Shown here piece after piece: positions 6,178-14,150 of a stretch of DNA of 35,009 bases. The number at the start of each line of letters is the position of its first letter. Within the stretch, counting starts at the first letter, position 1. Source of the DNA: an uncultured Candidatus Saccharibacteria bacterium (GTDB lineage Bacteria > Patescibacteriota > Saccharimonadia > Saccharimonadales > Saccharimonadaceae); the NCBI GenBank assembly GCA_947304395.1, contig CAMZBA010000009.1, forward strand, positions 1 to 35,009, in the 5' to 3' direction. Position numbers and translations under genes: made by a program. The notes beneath the pieces are model-generated. The model ran no database searches, had not been told where the DNA came from, and saw only the letters and a program-made list of their open reading frames with translations.

Positions 6178-8375
6178 AGTAGCCCTTCGATATAACCCAC
6201 CGAAACATCTTTTGTCTGAAAGTTCGTTTGACGTATATGCGCATCGGCCACTAAAAGCGTTCGCGCAATTCTATCATCATATTCCTGACCAAGCGAATCT
6301 TTATACTTCTCCGAAAGCTGCTTTAAATAGTCTCGCTCAATATCATTCGTAGCCGACTCACACAACGAGGCAAAACCACTAAAAAGATATTGTTTTGCTA
6401 ACCCAGATTTATCGTCATAACTTTCATAAAACACCGTCAGCTTATCATATTCTTCAAGAATAGCGCCATATAGTGCTTTACTATTTTTCGCATCCTTAAA
6501 CTGCAAAAATAGCTGCTCCATCGCATAAACTTCATTGCTAGTTATCTTTTTCCGCGTCAGAAGATACTTAAACAAATCAACCTTGTCAATATCATCGCAA
6601 AAGATTGCGCTATAATAAACCCGACTAAGTTTTGCATCGGCAGAATGAACATATTTTTCAATGCTCTTATTCTTTTGCTTAGCAAACCAAAGATCATGGC
6701 ATTTATTCTCAACATCATCCGCAACCTTATATTTATCAGTCACATAGCTGTTCAGAAAAGCTTTTAATTTCGAATCGTATCGCTTAACCCCATCAAGGCA
6801 CAGCACCCAACCCAGGGCCTCTTCAAACTCATCTTTTTCGGACTCATTCACATATTTAATACGATTACGATTCTTTATTGGCCAAACATCGCCAACGCGC
6901 GGCCAAAACAACTCATATACAAGTTTTTCCATCGCATTATTTAAGCCGGCATCTTCGCCTGGCAAAGTTTTCCAAAAATAATTCAAAAGATCGCACGCCA
7001 TCCAATACAAGTTATAATCTTCATCGTTTTTAATAGTTAAATTCTTGAGGATGCTCACGACCGCAGGCAAAACATTGCTGTATTTTTTGTAATCTGCTAC
7101 CTGCATATAATTACATAGATAAAAGGCAATAAAATTCCGGTTATATTCTCCTGAAATTATTTCTTTTTGAATTTGCCTATCTGCAGCAGTAGAGAAATTT
7201 ACAAGTTGCGGGTACTTAAAAAAGACGCACGGATCATTCGTTTCTGTATAACTTTTAAGACTAACATTTATAGTTTCGAGACGTAAAAACTTTTCCCGGA
7301 TATCCTCACCCAATAAATCATTCAGGCGCTCATAGAATGTGCCGACATTTCGCGATAAATTATTATATTCAAAGAAATCGTAAAAGAAATGAACCAACTT
7401 TGCGACATCCACCTTATCAAAAATATAACAAGCACGAAAGATTAATAACTCACGCTCGAAATCCAACTCGTCCTCATCGAATCTTAAATGCGAATCCCCA
7501 CCAATACAGCGCTCATAACTGACCGCTCTTACCCAATCTTCGGTGCTAATTATAAAATCATCTGGGCACAGAAAGCGCGCTAGCAAGACGCACATAAAAT
7601 CCATCTCATCTTCATCAACAAACAAAAAATTGCAATAGTTGTCTTCCAAAATGTTTTTAATCTTGAGCGAATCGCCAGACATCTGCGAAATAATACTTGG
7701 TTCGGCAAAATCCGACATCGGAATCGTATTAATAATATCTAGGTATTCTCTAAACTGTACCGCATCAGTCACGATACTATTACTAGTCAAACAGTCCGCG
7801 TAGCGCGATTTCATTACGGCACTGTCATTCAATGCCGCAACACCCAATTTGCCAAAATATTCATTATGTATCTTTAAAAAGCGTTCGTTTTTTAGCAGCC
7901 GACTCATTTTTACGAGTTGAGCCGTGCCGTCTATATGGCCGTAAGTATCTTTTCGTAGCCGATCGAATATCTCACGATATTTTGGGCTAACTAAATGACT
8001 TGTCTTATAGCTTTGAAACACAAATCCACCCAAATCACCATTTGCGTCAAACGAAATACCCTTCCGCATCAACACGCGCACCGAACGCGAGATAATATGA
8101 AACCGATACGAACGAAACATATCAATTACTTCATAGTGATCCAATGCGCGAATAATCTCATTGTAAGCATCTGGGTTGTCGGCATACTTCAACTCGTATT
8201 CCTTCAGTTTCCGACCATCCAACGCATAAAAATGAATTACTGCATCGTGCAAAGACGAATAGCGCGGTATTATCGTCTCAAAATAAACAATCCGACGACA
8301 TATTTTCTCGAAATCGCCAGCTTTTTTGAAGCTAAAAATAGCATCCCCATTCTTTGCGCCATCACCTCTTGCCAT
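6174..8375 (-). CDS. Large hypothetical protein, 733 aa
   Basis: I find no family for this protein. It appears cytoplasmic, with no signal peptide or TM helix. It seems almost entirely helical, rich in Lys, Asp, Glu, Tyr and Phe, with repeated patterns such as FYDFFEYNN, YLCNYMQVADYKKYS and YYSAIFCDDIDKVDLFKYLL that would suit an alpha-solenoid or scaffold. No Walker, nuclease or zinc motif was found. The start at 8375 follows a -10 TATAAT (8384-8389) by 8 bases with no Shine-Dalgarno sequence, so the mRNA is probably leaderless or nearly so. It is divergent from the helicase gene, with overlapping promoters, and convergent with the gpsA-like gene with a 4-base stop overlap. The base composition looks somewhat more AT-rich than the neighbouring enzymes. 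Confidence 0.85.
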   Translation of the reverse strand: MARGDGAKNGDAIFSFKKAGDFEKICRRIVYFETIIPRYSSLHDAVIHFYALDGRKLKEYELKYADNPDAYNEIIRALDHYEVIDMFRSYRFHIISRSVRVLMRKGISFDANGDLGGFVFQSYKTSHLVSPKYREIFDRLRKDTYGHIDGTAQLVKMSRLLKNERFLKIHNEYFGKLGVAALNDSAVMKSRYADCLTSNSIVTDAVQFREYLDIINTIPMSDFAEPSIISQMSGDSLKIKNILEDNYCNFLFVDEDEMDFMCVLLARFLCPDDFIISTEDWVRAVSYERCIGGDSHLRFDEDELDFERELLIFRACYIFDKVDVAKLVHFFYDFFEYNNLSRNVGTFYERLNDLLGEDIREKFLRLETINVSLKSYTETNDPCVFFKYPQLVNFSTAADRQIQKEIISGEYNRNFIAFYLCNYMQVADYKKYSNVLPAVVSILKNLTIKNDEDYNLYWMACDLLNYFWKTLPGEDAGLNNAMEKLVYELFWPRVGDVWPIKNRNRIKYVNESEKDEFEEALGWVLCLDGVKRYDSKLKAFLNSYVTDKYKVADDVENKCHDLWFAKQKNKSIEKYVHSADAKLSRVYYSAIFCDDIDKVDLFKYLLTRKKITSNEVYAMEQLFLQFKDAKNSKALYGAILEEYDKLTVFYESYDDKSGLAKQYLFSGFASLCESATNDIERDYLKQLSEKYKDSLGQEYDDRIARTLLVADAHIRQTNFQTKDVSVGYIEGLL

Positions 8376-8412
8376 ATATAATTATTATATGGAATTCGAG
8401 AACGCTTATCAA
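8354..8412. promoter_or_regulatory. Interlocked divergent promoters
   Basis: Plus strand: TTGCGC (8354-8359), 17 bp, TATAAT (8377-8382), then 6 bases to ATG 8389. Minus strand: TTGATA (8407-8412 read in reverse), 17 bp, TATAAT (8384-8389), then 8 bases to ATG 8375. Each promoter's -35 lies within the coding sequence of the opposite gene, and the minus -10 covers the A of the plus-strand ATG. Confidence 0.7.
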
Positions 8413-11400
8413 CACCTTAACGACCAGCAGCGCGCCGCTGTTGACCATATCGACGGGCCATTATTAGTTATTGCGGGGCCAGGCACCGGCAAGACTCAGC
8501 TTCTTTCCGTTCGCGTTGCCAATATTCTTAGACAAACCGACGTCGGACCAGAAAACATCCTTTGTTTAACTTTTACCGAAACCGGCGCTAGTAATATGCG
8601 CAAGCGTCTCGCCGATTTTATTGGCCCAGAGGCTTATAAAGTCCAAATTCAAACCTATCACGCTTTTGGCTCCTACATTCTTCAGGAACATCGTCCAGAT
8701 TTAACTGCCGCCATTGACGAGCTTGAACGTTTTACTATGGTTCGCGACATTCAAGAATCACTCGACCCAACTGACATTCTACGCCCAGAGTTTTACACTA
8801 GCTCCATCATTTCTGCCATTTCCGACTTAAAATCCGCAGCCCTATCACCAGAAGATATTCGTAAAATCGTCAATCGCAACCAGATTGATTCTGCTAAGAT
8901 TTATTCCGCCATATCAGAAGAAATCCAAAGCACGCGCGGCTTGCGCTATCCGAAATCCGCCGAAGTATACGGGCGTATCCTTGACGCCATCAAAACTTTC
9001 GTCGATGCGCCAAGCTCGCCCGAATATATTGTTGGGAGAGTCGAGCCAATCGCAAATATTTACTACCGCTCGCTCGCCGAAGCTCTACTTGCAGAAGAAA
9101 ATTCCGCCAAACCATCCTCAAAGCTACCAGGGAAGTGGCGAGATAAATATTTCAAAAAGGATAAAAACAACAACTATGTTTTTGGCGACGATATTGCTAA
9201 TAAAAAATTACTCAGCCTCGCCAATATTATGGAAAAGTATAGTGCCGCGCTAAACGCGTCTGGGCTCTTCGACTATGATGACATGATCCTAAACGCCATC
9301 GACTTACTTAAGAATGATGACGAAAAACGCTATAACGCCCAAGAACGCTTTCAGTATATCCTACTCGACGAGTTTCAAGATACTAATGACGCTCAAGCGC
9401 AGCTAGTTAGCTTACTTACCGACAATCCTAGCAATGAAGGTAAACCAAATATTATGGCCGTCGGCGACGACGATCAGGCCATTTACGGCTTTCAAGGCGC
9501 CAATACGTCTAACTTCTTCGATTTTGATGCCAAATATCACCCAAAACAAATCTTCCTTACCAAGAACTACCGCTCCTCGGCACCAATCCTTGAACTGTCG
9601 CACAATATTATCGAACAGGCGACAGACCGTTTCTGCAAGGCACCAAACGTCAATATTGATAAGCATATTTCGGCCGAAAACGCACCCGACCAAACAAATA
9701 TCGAGATCCGTGAATTCAAAGCCTATCAAGCCGAGTATTCATACATCGCTCGCGAAATACGCAAAATACTCGATAATGGCACAGCAGGGAACAATATCGC
9801 TATCATCGCGCCAAAGCATAAATGCCTAGTCTCTATTTTGCCATATCTTCACGCGCTAAATATTCCCGTTTCATACACGCGTCGCGAAAACATCCTTGAG
9901 GACAGCAGCATCAACGAACTGCTCAATTTCTGCCACACATTACTCGCCATCGCACAGAATCCAAAATACGCCGACACATACTGGTTCCAATTATTATCCA
10001 TGCCATGTTGGAATCTCGAACCCAAAACCATCATCGAATTAATTCAATCAGCAAAATACAGCAAACAAAGCATCCTCGAGCATATGCTTGAGGGGGATAA
10101 TGAACAGTTGAAAGAAATTGCGAATTTTATCACAGAACTTTCCGCCCAAACAGAAACATATTCGGCCGAATATATCATCAATATTGCCTGCAAAAAACTC
10201 TTTGATGACGAACTTGATAATTACGAGCTATTTAGCAATCTAAATACACTTCGCGACATGCTTTCGGCAAAAAAGACTAAAAATAGCGAAAAACTCAAAC
10301 TAGCCGATTTTATACATATGCTAGACGCCTACAATAACGCCGAAATGGCCATCTTAAATAAATCACCTTACCACGAATCCGACACGGCCGTACAACTGCA
10401 GACCGTACACTCCGCCAAGGGGCTAGAATACGAACACGTATTCTTGATTGCGGCCGATAACAAAAACTGGAGCGAGGCAAAAGGGAATACTGATCTTATC
10501 ACCCTACCACGCAACCTTGAGCATGTCCGCCATACCGGCGACTCGGCCGACGAGAAAATTCGCATATTCTTTGTCGCCCTAACTCGCGCAAAAGCATATT
10601 TACACCTTACCTACAGCCTCTCCGACTTTGCCGGACACACTGCCGACCGTCTGAAATATTTAGATATCCGCGAAAACGAAAATCATTCTCAAATTAGCAA
10701 GGTTACCCCAGAGGAGTTTGCCGAGATTATCCCTAGCGAAGCCGACGAATTACAGCCAAGCGACATCGCCCCAGATAAGTGGCTCGACAATTATATTCCC
10801 GACGACGAAACTCGCAAAAACCTACTCTTGCCATATGTCGAGAAATACCGCATTTCGCCTACCCATCTCAACACCTTCCTGGACTTACGCTACGGAGAAG
10901 GCCCCATCACATTTCTGCGCAACTACATCATTGGCGAGCCTAGCGATGAATCCAACAACTTCGCCCTCATCTACGGAAGCCTCATCCATGAGATAATGGA
11001 CGAGATTAACAAGGAGAATATTAGCAACGAGGAGGCTATCGAGCGGTTTGAGAAACGCATCGATGAGGCCGACACGGACGAAAAAACCAAAGAGGACCTG
11101 CATAAGCGCGGCCAGGCAGAGCTAGCTAAATTCCTCGGCGAACGCGGCGACTTGATTCGCAACACCAACGCCGAATCTGAACGCGGCTTCTTTACGGAAA
11201 CCATCACACTTGGCGACGCTATTTTAACTGGCAAAATCGATCGCGTAGAGATCGATGAAGATACTAAGACTATAACTGTTGCGGATTTCAAAACCGGAAA
11301 CGCCAAGCATAAATGGAGCACTTACGACACGACATTTGCCTATAAAATCCAATTGTATTTTTATAAATTCCTAATCGAGAATTCCAAAGATTTTCGTAAC

Positions 11401-11625
11401 TATAAGGTCAAGACTGGACGCATTGACTATATTTCGCCAGACGACGAAGGCGACATCGTTTCATTAGAGCTAGATTTTAACGAAAAAGACTCCGCGGACA
11501 TAAAACATCTTATCCAAACCGTATTCCGCCATATAAAAACGCTCAATCTCCCAGACACCACTGCGGCCCTAGAAAGCAGCAATCCGACAAAAGCATTCTA
11601 TGATCAGCTAATTGCCGAAGCGTAG
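8389..11625 (+). CDS. UvrD/PcrA-family superfamily I helicase fused to a RecB-type PD-(D/E)XK nuclease
   Basis: ATP-dependent 3'-5' DNA helicase with a C-terminal nuclease-like domain, for repair or recombination. In order it has the Q-motif region LNDQQRAAVDH (residues 10-20), Walker A GPGTGKT (30-36), motif Ia (CLTFTETGASNMRKR), TYHAFG, motif II LLDEFQDTND, motif III VGDDDQAIYGFQGA, motif IV KNYRS, motif V TVHSAKGLEYEHVFLI and motif VI FFVALTRAKAYLHL. The last 230 residues carry the nuclease signature: GSLIHEIMDEI, then GKIDRVE and VADFKTG supplying the His/Asp/Lys of a RecB/Cas4-like active site. I chose the ATG at 8389 because TATAAT ends six bases upstream. An in-frame start at 8326 would lie upstream of this promoter. 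The 1078-aa product resembles UvrD-like helicase-nucleases of Actinobacteria and CPR bacteria. Confidence 0.92.
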   Translation: MEFENAYQHLNDQQRAAVDHIDGPLLVIAGPGTGKTQLLSVRVANILRQTDVGPENILCLTFTETGASNMRKRLADFIGPEAYKVQIQTYHAFGSYILQEHRPDLTAAIDELERFTMVRDIQESLDPTDILRPEFYTSSIISAISDLKSAALSPEDIRKIVNRNQIDSAKIYSAISEEIQSTRGLRYPKSAEVYGRILDAIKTFVDAPSSPEYIVGRVEPIANIYYRSLAEALLAEENSAKPSSKLPGKWRDKYFKKDKNNNYVFGDDIANKKLLSLANIMEKYSAALNASGLFDYDDMILNAIDLLKNDDEKRYNAQERFQYILLDEFQDTNDAQAQLVSLLTDNPSNEGKPNIMAVGDDDQAIYGFQGANTSNFFDFDAKYHPKQIFLTKNYRSSAPILELSHNIIEQATDRFCKAPNVNIDKHISAENAPDQTNIEIREFKAYQAEYSYIAREIRKILDNGTAGNNIAIIAPKHKCLVSILPYLHALNIPVSYTRRENILEDSSINELLNFCHTLLAIAQNPKYADTYWFQLLSMPCWNLEPKTIIELIQSAKYSKQSILEHMLEGDNEQLKEIANFITELSAQTETYSAEYIINIACKKLFDDELDNYELFSNLNTLRDMLSAKKTKNSEKLKLADFIHMLDAYNNAEMAILNKSPYHESDTAVQLQTVHSAKGLEYEHVFLIAADNKNWSEAKGNTDLITLPRNLEHVRHTGDSADEKIRIFFVALTRAKAYLHLTYSLSDFAGHTADRLKYLDIRENENHSQISKVTPEEFAEIIPSEADELQPSDIAPDKWLDNYIPDDETRKNLLLPYVEKYRISPTHLNTFLDLRYGEGPITFLRNYIIGEPSDESNNFALIYGSLIHEIMDEINKENISNEEAIERFEKRIDEADTDEKTKEDLHKRGQAELAKFLGERGDLIRNTNAESERGFFTETITLGDAILTGKIDRVEIDEDTKTITVADFKTGNAKHKWSTYDTTFAYKIQLYFYKFLIENSKDFRNYKVKTGRIDYISPDDEGDIVSLELDFNEKDSADIKHLIQTVFRHIKTLNLPDTTAALESSNPTKAFYDQLIAEA

Positions 11626-11655
11626 AACACCGCTATTGCTGTATTCCCAATAAAA

Positions 11656-11664
11656 TGTTATAAT
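11656..11664 (+). promoter_or_regulatory. Extended -10 of the zinc-ribbon gene
   Basis: TGT followed by TATAAT (11659-11664). The predicted leader is about 47 nt and ends at AAAAAGGAGGTG. Confidence 0.65.
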
Positions 11665-11717
11665 TATGCAGCTTTAGATAACCTTAAGTGTTCTTTTTTC
11701 AAAAAGGAGGTGAAAAC

Positions 11718-11921
11718 GTGTTGTTTTTCGGTAGTCACATAATCTCAGGGCCTTACGAGAGAAAGCTCCCAGCGACATTCAAGTCGACGGATGACCAGTT
11801 GAAGTATAGGACAAAAGGGTGCCCCCGTTGCTCAGGGACAGGACAGCGAATCATTACAACAATGTTCCCCGCTGTAAGCAGATGTCCTCTTTGCGGCGGC
11901 CGACAGCGCATTATTTACTGA
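11718..11921 (+). CDS. Small zinc-ribbon-like protein, 67 aa
   Basis: The start is the GTG at 11718, seven bases after a perfect AGGAGG (11705-11710). The frame is open back to 11688, but that would put the ribosome binding site inside the gene. The product has two CxxC pairs in its second half, GCPRCSGTGQRI and RCPLCGGRQRI, spaced as a zinc ribbon. The first pair looks like one CxxCxGxG repeat of the DnaJ cysteine-rich domain, but there is no J domain. The Cys, Gly and basic residues suggest nucleic acid or protein binding through Zn2+; this is inference. It is a single-gene unit with its own promoter and a strong terminator at 11951-11976. Confidence 0.7.
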   Translation: MLFFGSHIISGPYERKLPATFKSTDDQLKYRTKGCPRCSGTGQRIITTMFPAVSRCPLCGGRQRIIY

Positions 11922-11950
11922 TTGCGCCTCTCGTTAAAACCACCCCCATG

Positions 11951-11976
11951 CCACCGTCAATATGCGGTGGTTTTTT
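11951..11976 (+). terminator. Rho-independent terminator of the zinc-ribbon gene
   Basis: CCACCG (11951-11956) pairs with CGGTGG (11965-11970), followed by six T. The outer bases AACCACC and GGTGGTT allow an alternative pairing. Confidence 0.85.
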
Positions 11977-12030
11977 CATGAAACAACATTATCTAACACC
12001 GCAAGGCGCATATCATACCATCATTTGCAC

Positions 12031-12063
12031 GCCATTTTGGGCAGAAAATGCCATATTTTGGCA
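12031..12063 (+). repeat. Overlapping small inverted repeats upstream of the 12199 promoter
   Basis: GCCATTTT (12031-12038) faces AAAATGCC (12045-12052) with one mismatch. TGCCA (12049-12053) faces TGGCA (12059-12063). The two structures share bases and would exclude each other. They lie 18 bp upstream of the -35 box and could be a binding site; nothing else supports this. Confidence 0.25.
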
Positions 12064-12080
12064 AAAACCACAAAAAACTA

Positions 12081-12109
12081 TTGCATGATTATTCGTCTCG
12101 TGATATATT
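12081..12109 (+). promoter_or_regulatory. Promoter of the 12199-12417 gene
   Basis: TTGCAT (12081-12086), 17-bp spacer, TATATT (12104-12109), with TG at 12101-12102 (extended -10). Confidence 0.72.
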
Positions 12110-12133
12110 ATGCTCAGAGTCGCAATAAGTACT

Positions 12134-12174
12134 ACGAGCGACACGTACATTTCTCGTATACCGCAAAGGTATAC
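12134..12174 (+). other. Structured 5' leader of the 12199-12417 gene
   Basis: GTATACC (12156-12162) pairs with GGTATAC (12168-12174) around GCAAA. ACGAG (12134-12138) can instead pair with CTCGT (12153-12157), which overlaps the first arm, so two exclusive folds are possible. The ribosome binding site follows 12 bases later. A switching role is inference. Confidence 0.35.
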
Positions 12175-12198
12175 TCGCCCATCAAAGGAGGTGGTATG

Positions 12199-12417
12199 AT
12201 GGGGCACTATATTAAACTTACCTACAGTAACGGCGTGGACGTACCCGACAGCCAGGGCTTCGGCACATCAAAAGAAGAATACGAAGAAATGGCGCGCGTA
12301 CTCGAGAGCAACCCGAGACAGTACCGCGGAGTAACCTCCGATTTGAGTCTCCAGGATATCGAAGCCGGACTCGGACGCAGACTGTCCGACGACGCACGCA
12401 GACTCTTCGGCTACTAA
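12199..12417 (+). CDS. Small hypothetical protein, 72 aa
   Basis: I do not recognise this protein. AGGAGG (12186-12191) is followed by two adjacent in-frame ATGs at 12196 and 12199. The second has the better 7-base spacing, so it is chosen. The product is soluble and polar. A short strand-like start (MGHYIKLTYSNG) is followed by predicted helices (KEEYEEMARVLESN, SLQDIEAGLGRRLSDDARRLFGY). It has its own promoter, a foldable leader and terminator, like the other small orphan genes here. Confidence 0.75.
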   Translation: MGHYIKLTYSNGVDVPDSQGFGTSKEEYEEMARVLESNPRQYRGVTSDLSLQDIEAGLGRRLSDDARRLFGY

Positions 12418-12440
12418 GACCATCGCCCATCGTAGGCAAA

Positions 12441-12466
12441 GCCATCGCTCACGCGATGGCATTTTT
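12441..12466 (+). terminator. Rho-independent terminator of the 12199-12417 gene
   Basis: GCCATCGC (12441-12448) pairs with GCGATGGC (12453-12460) around a 4-base loop, followed by ATTTTT. Confidence 0.9.
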
Positions 12467-12478
12467 CTTGCACAAACA

Positions 12479-12555
12479 TGCTATAATAATACTAATCGAA
12501 TCATGCTTCGGCCCCTGATTCAGATTCATAAATTTCCAGACGCCAATATTGCGTC
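12479..12555 (+). promoter_or_regulatory. Promoter and folded leader of the Y-family polymerase operon
   Basis: Extended -10 TGC TATAAT (12482-12487) with no good -35. The leader, about 100 nt long, holds GAATCA (12498-12503) facing TGATTC (12516-12521) and the near-palindrome GACGC-CAATATT-GCGTC (12539-12555). Either could be an operator or an RNA hairpin. No recognisable LexA box was found. Confidence 0.5.
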
Positions 12556-12593
12556 ACCCACATCTATAAAAACGCAATCAGTAAAGGATTTTT

Positions 12594-12872
12594 ATGAATC
12601 AAAACTCTCTTCAAACAAACCTTCATGAACCAATCGACGTCGATGCTAGCTTTTCGCGTAGTATTCTTGGACATTGCCGCCCCATCGCTTTTCGCACTCA
12701 ATCCAGCAGGGAAGTGCAAATCGCTCAAGTCGGCCTCGTTCATCCCAAATACGATGGGCTCAAAACTATTTATGCCTTCGATATCACCGACGGCGCTACC
12801 GATTACCGCATTACGCTCGATACTGATTCGCTCAACTGGTATCTAGAATTCGAGGGAGATCATTATGAATGA
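12594..12872 (+). CDS. Small protein co-translated with the Y-family polymerase, 92 aa
   Basis: The ATG at 12594 follows AAAGGA. The stop overlaps the polymerase start by eight bases (ATGAATGA at 12865-12872), so the two are translationally coupled. The product is soluble and looks beta-rich in its second half (KTIYAFDITDGATDYRITLD, LNWYLEFEGDHYE), with no catalytic motif. The position is like that of YolD-type proteins that precede UvrX/DinB-like polymerases in Firmicutes, or umuD before umuC. I see no clear sequence match to either, and it lacks the Ser/Lys protease residues expected of UmuD. A partner or regulator of the polymerase is the likely role; this is inference from context. Confidence 0.75.
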   Translation: MNQNSLQTNLHEPIDVDASFSRSILGHCRPIAFRTQSSREVQIAQVGLVHPKYDGLKTIYAFDITDGATDYRITLDTDSLNWYLEFEGDHYE

Positions 12873-14085
12873 CACTATATACATTGATCTCAATTCTTGC
12901 TTTGCCGCCATTGAGCAACAATCTCGCCCCATGCTGCGCGGGCGCCCTGTTGCTATTACTAATCGCATCACTCCTAACGCCTGCATTATTGCTGCTAGCT
13001 ACGAAGCAAAGGCGCGCGGCATTAAAGTTGGCATGCGCCGCATGGAGGCCAGCACAATTTGCCCAGATTTAATTTTTGCCGAGACTGAACCAAGCAAGTA
13101 TATTTTTGTGCACAATAAACTTAAGCGTATCATGCAAGACTACTCCGCCGACGTCACTATGAAATCCATCGATGAGGGCGTCATTAATCTCGCCGCCGCG
13201 CCGCCGCACATAAAAACTCGCAACCGCGCCGAAATTGGTCAAGAGATTAAACAGCGTCTCCTTACCGAAGTCGGCGATTATATGCGCTGCAATGTCGGAA
13301 TCAGCAGTAATCGCTTCTTGGCTAAGCTCGCCGCCGAGTTACATAAACCTGACGGCCTAGACGAAATAACCCCAGATAACCAACGCACCATCTTCGCCAA
13401 GCTCAAGCTAACCGACCTTCCCGGCATCAATATGCGTATGGAGCGTCGTCTTAACGCGGTTAGTATTTACACACCACTTCAGTTTCTTGACGCCGACGAG
13501 GATACCCTCGTTAAACTCGTTTGCAAAAGCATTGATGGTAGCAAATGGTACCAGCGCCTACGCGGCATCGAAGTAGATGATTATGTCAGCGATATTAAAT
13601 CCGTTGGTCGCCAATATGTCTTAGAGAGCCGTCATCTCACTAGAGAAGAGACCCGCGCCCGCATTCTACATCTCTCCGAGGACGTTGGCTATCGCCTCCG
13701 CAGCAAGCGCCTCTACGCACGCGGCGTCTACGTCTGGACTTATGGCTACGACGATATTTACTCGCATAAATCCACTATTTTAAAACGCGCAATTAACACC
13801 GATCGAGACATCTGCAACTGCGCCAGTCAACTTTTTCTAAACTTACCCAGCCCCGTCCGTATTATTGGTATTACGCTCTATAAGCTACAAAAAGAAGCCG
13901 ACGCGCAGCTAACCATCTATCAAAAACAAATCGACCGCGCCGAGAGCGTCTGCGCCGCCATCGATAAGATTAATTACCGCTTCGGCTCGCGTAAAGTCCA
14001 TTCCGCCGCCTCGCATGGCACCGAGCATGTGAAAACTAAAATTCCATTTGGCTCTACTCGCTATCTCGACCATTCAATCACGTGA
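12865..14085 (+). CDS. Y-family translesion DNA polymerase (DinB/UmuC-like)
   Basis: Error-prone polymerase that copies past damaged bases. The first metal ligand is Asp8 in YIDLNSCFAAIEQQ. The nucleotide-contact Tyr and Arg lie in AASYEAKARGIKVGM, and the second catalytic acids are Asp103 and Glu104 in KSIDEGVINL. These are followed by NVGISSNRFLAKLAAELHKPDGL and the thumb helix-hairpin-helix LTDLPGINMRMERRL. The little-finger region ends with QLTIYQ, which resembles a beta-clamp binding motif (QLxLF type). At 406 aa it is of normal length. The DLNSCF and SIDEG forms are closer to UmuC/UvrX-type enzymes than to classical DinB. The start lies inside the end of the 92-aa gene, implying coupled translation. 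Confidence 0.92.
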   Translation: MNDTIYIDLNSCFAAIEQQSRPMLRGRPVAITNRITPNACIIAASYEAKARGIKVGMRRMEASTICPDLIFAETEPSKYIFVHNKLKRIMQDYSADVTMKSIDEGVINLAAAPPHIKTRNRAEIGQEIKQRLLTEVGDYMRCNVGISSNRFLAKLAAELHKPDGLDEITPDNQRTIFAKLKLTDLPGINMRMERRLNAVSIYTPLQFLDADEDTLVKLVCKSIDGSKWYQRLRGIEVDDYVSDIKSVGRQYVLESRHLTREETRARILHLSEDVGYRLRSKRLYARGVYVWTYGYDDIYSHKSTILKRAINTDRDICNCASQLFLNLPSPVRIIGITLYKLQKEADAQLTIYQKQIDRAESVCAAIDKINYRFGSRKVHSAASHGTEHVKTKIPFGSTRYLDHSIT

Positions 14086-14109
14086 CGACGTTTTTATCTT
14101 AAACTGTTA

Positions 14110-14147
14110 TATAATAAAGAGGATACAAAAAGTAGCAAGCGAGGAGC
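14110..14147 (+). promoter_or_regulatory. polA promoter -10 and ribosome binding site
   Basis: TATAAT (14110-14115) gives a leader of about 28 nt ending with GCGAGGAGC before ATG 14151. No good -35 is visible. Confidence 0.55.
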
Positions 14148-14150
14148 ACC

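Noticed and set aside
8326-8388. Upstream in-frame start for the helicase
   Set aside because: It lies upstream of the -10 box at 8377-8382 and adds a non-conserved stretch; the family N-terminus fits ATG 8389.
12031-12063. Possible CRISPR-like or small RNA element from repeated GCCATTTT/TTTTGGC strings
   Set aside because: There is no regular repeat-spacer pattern and no terminator of its own; at most a protein-binding site.
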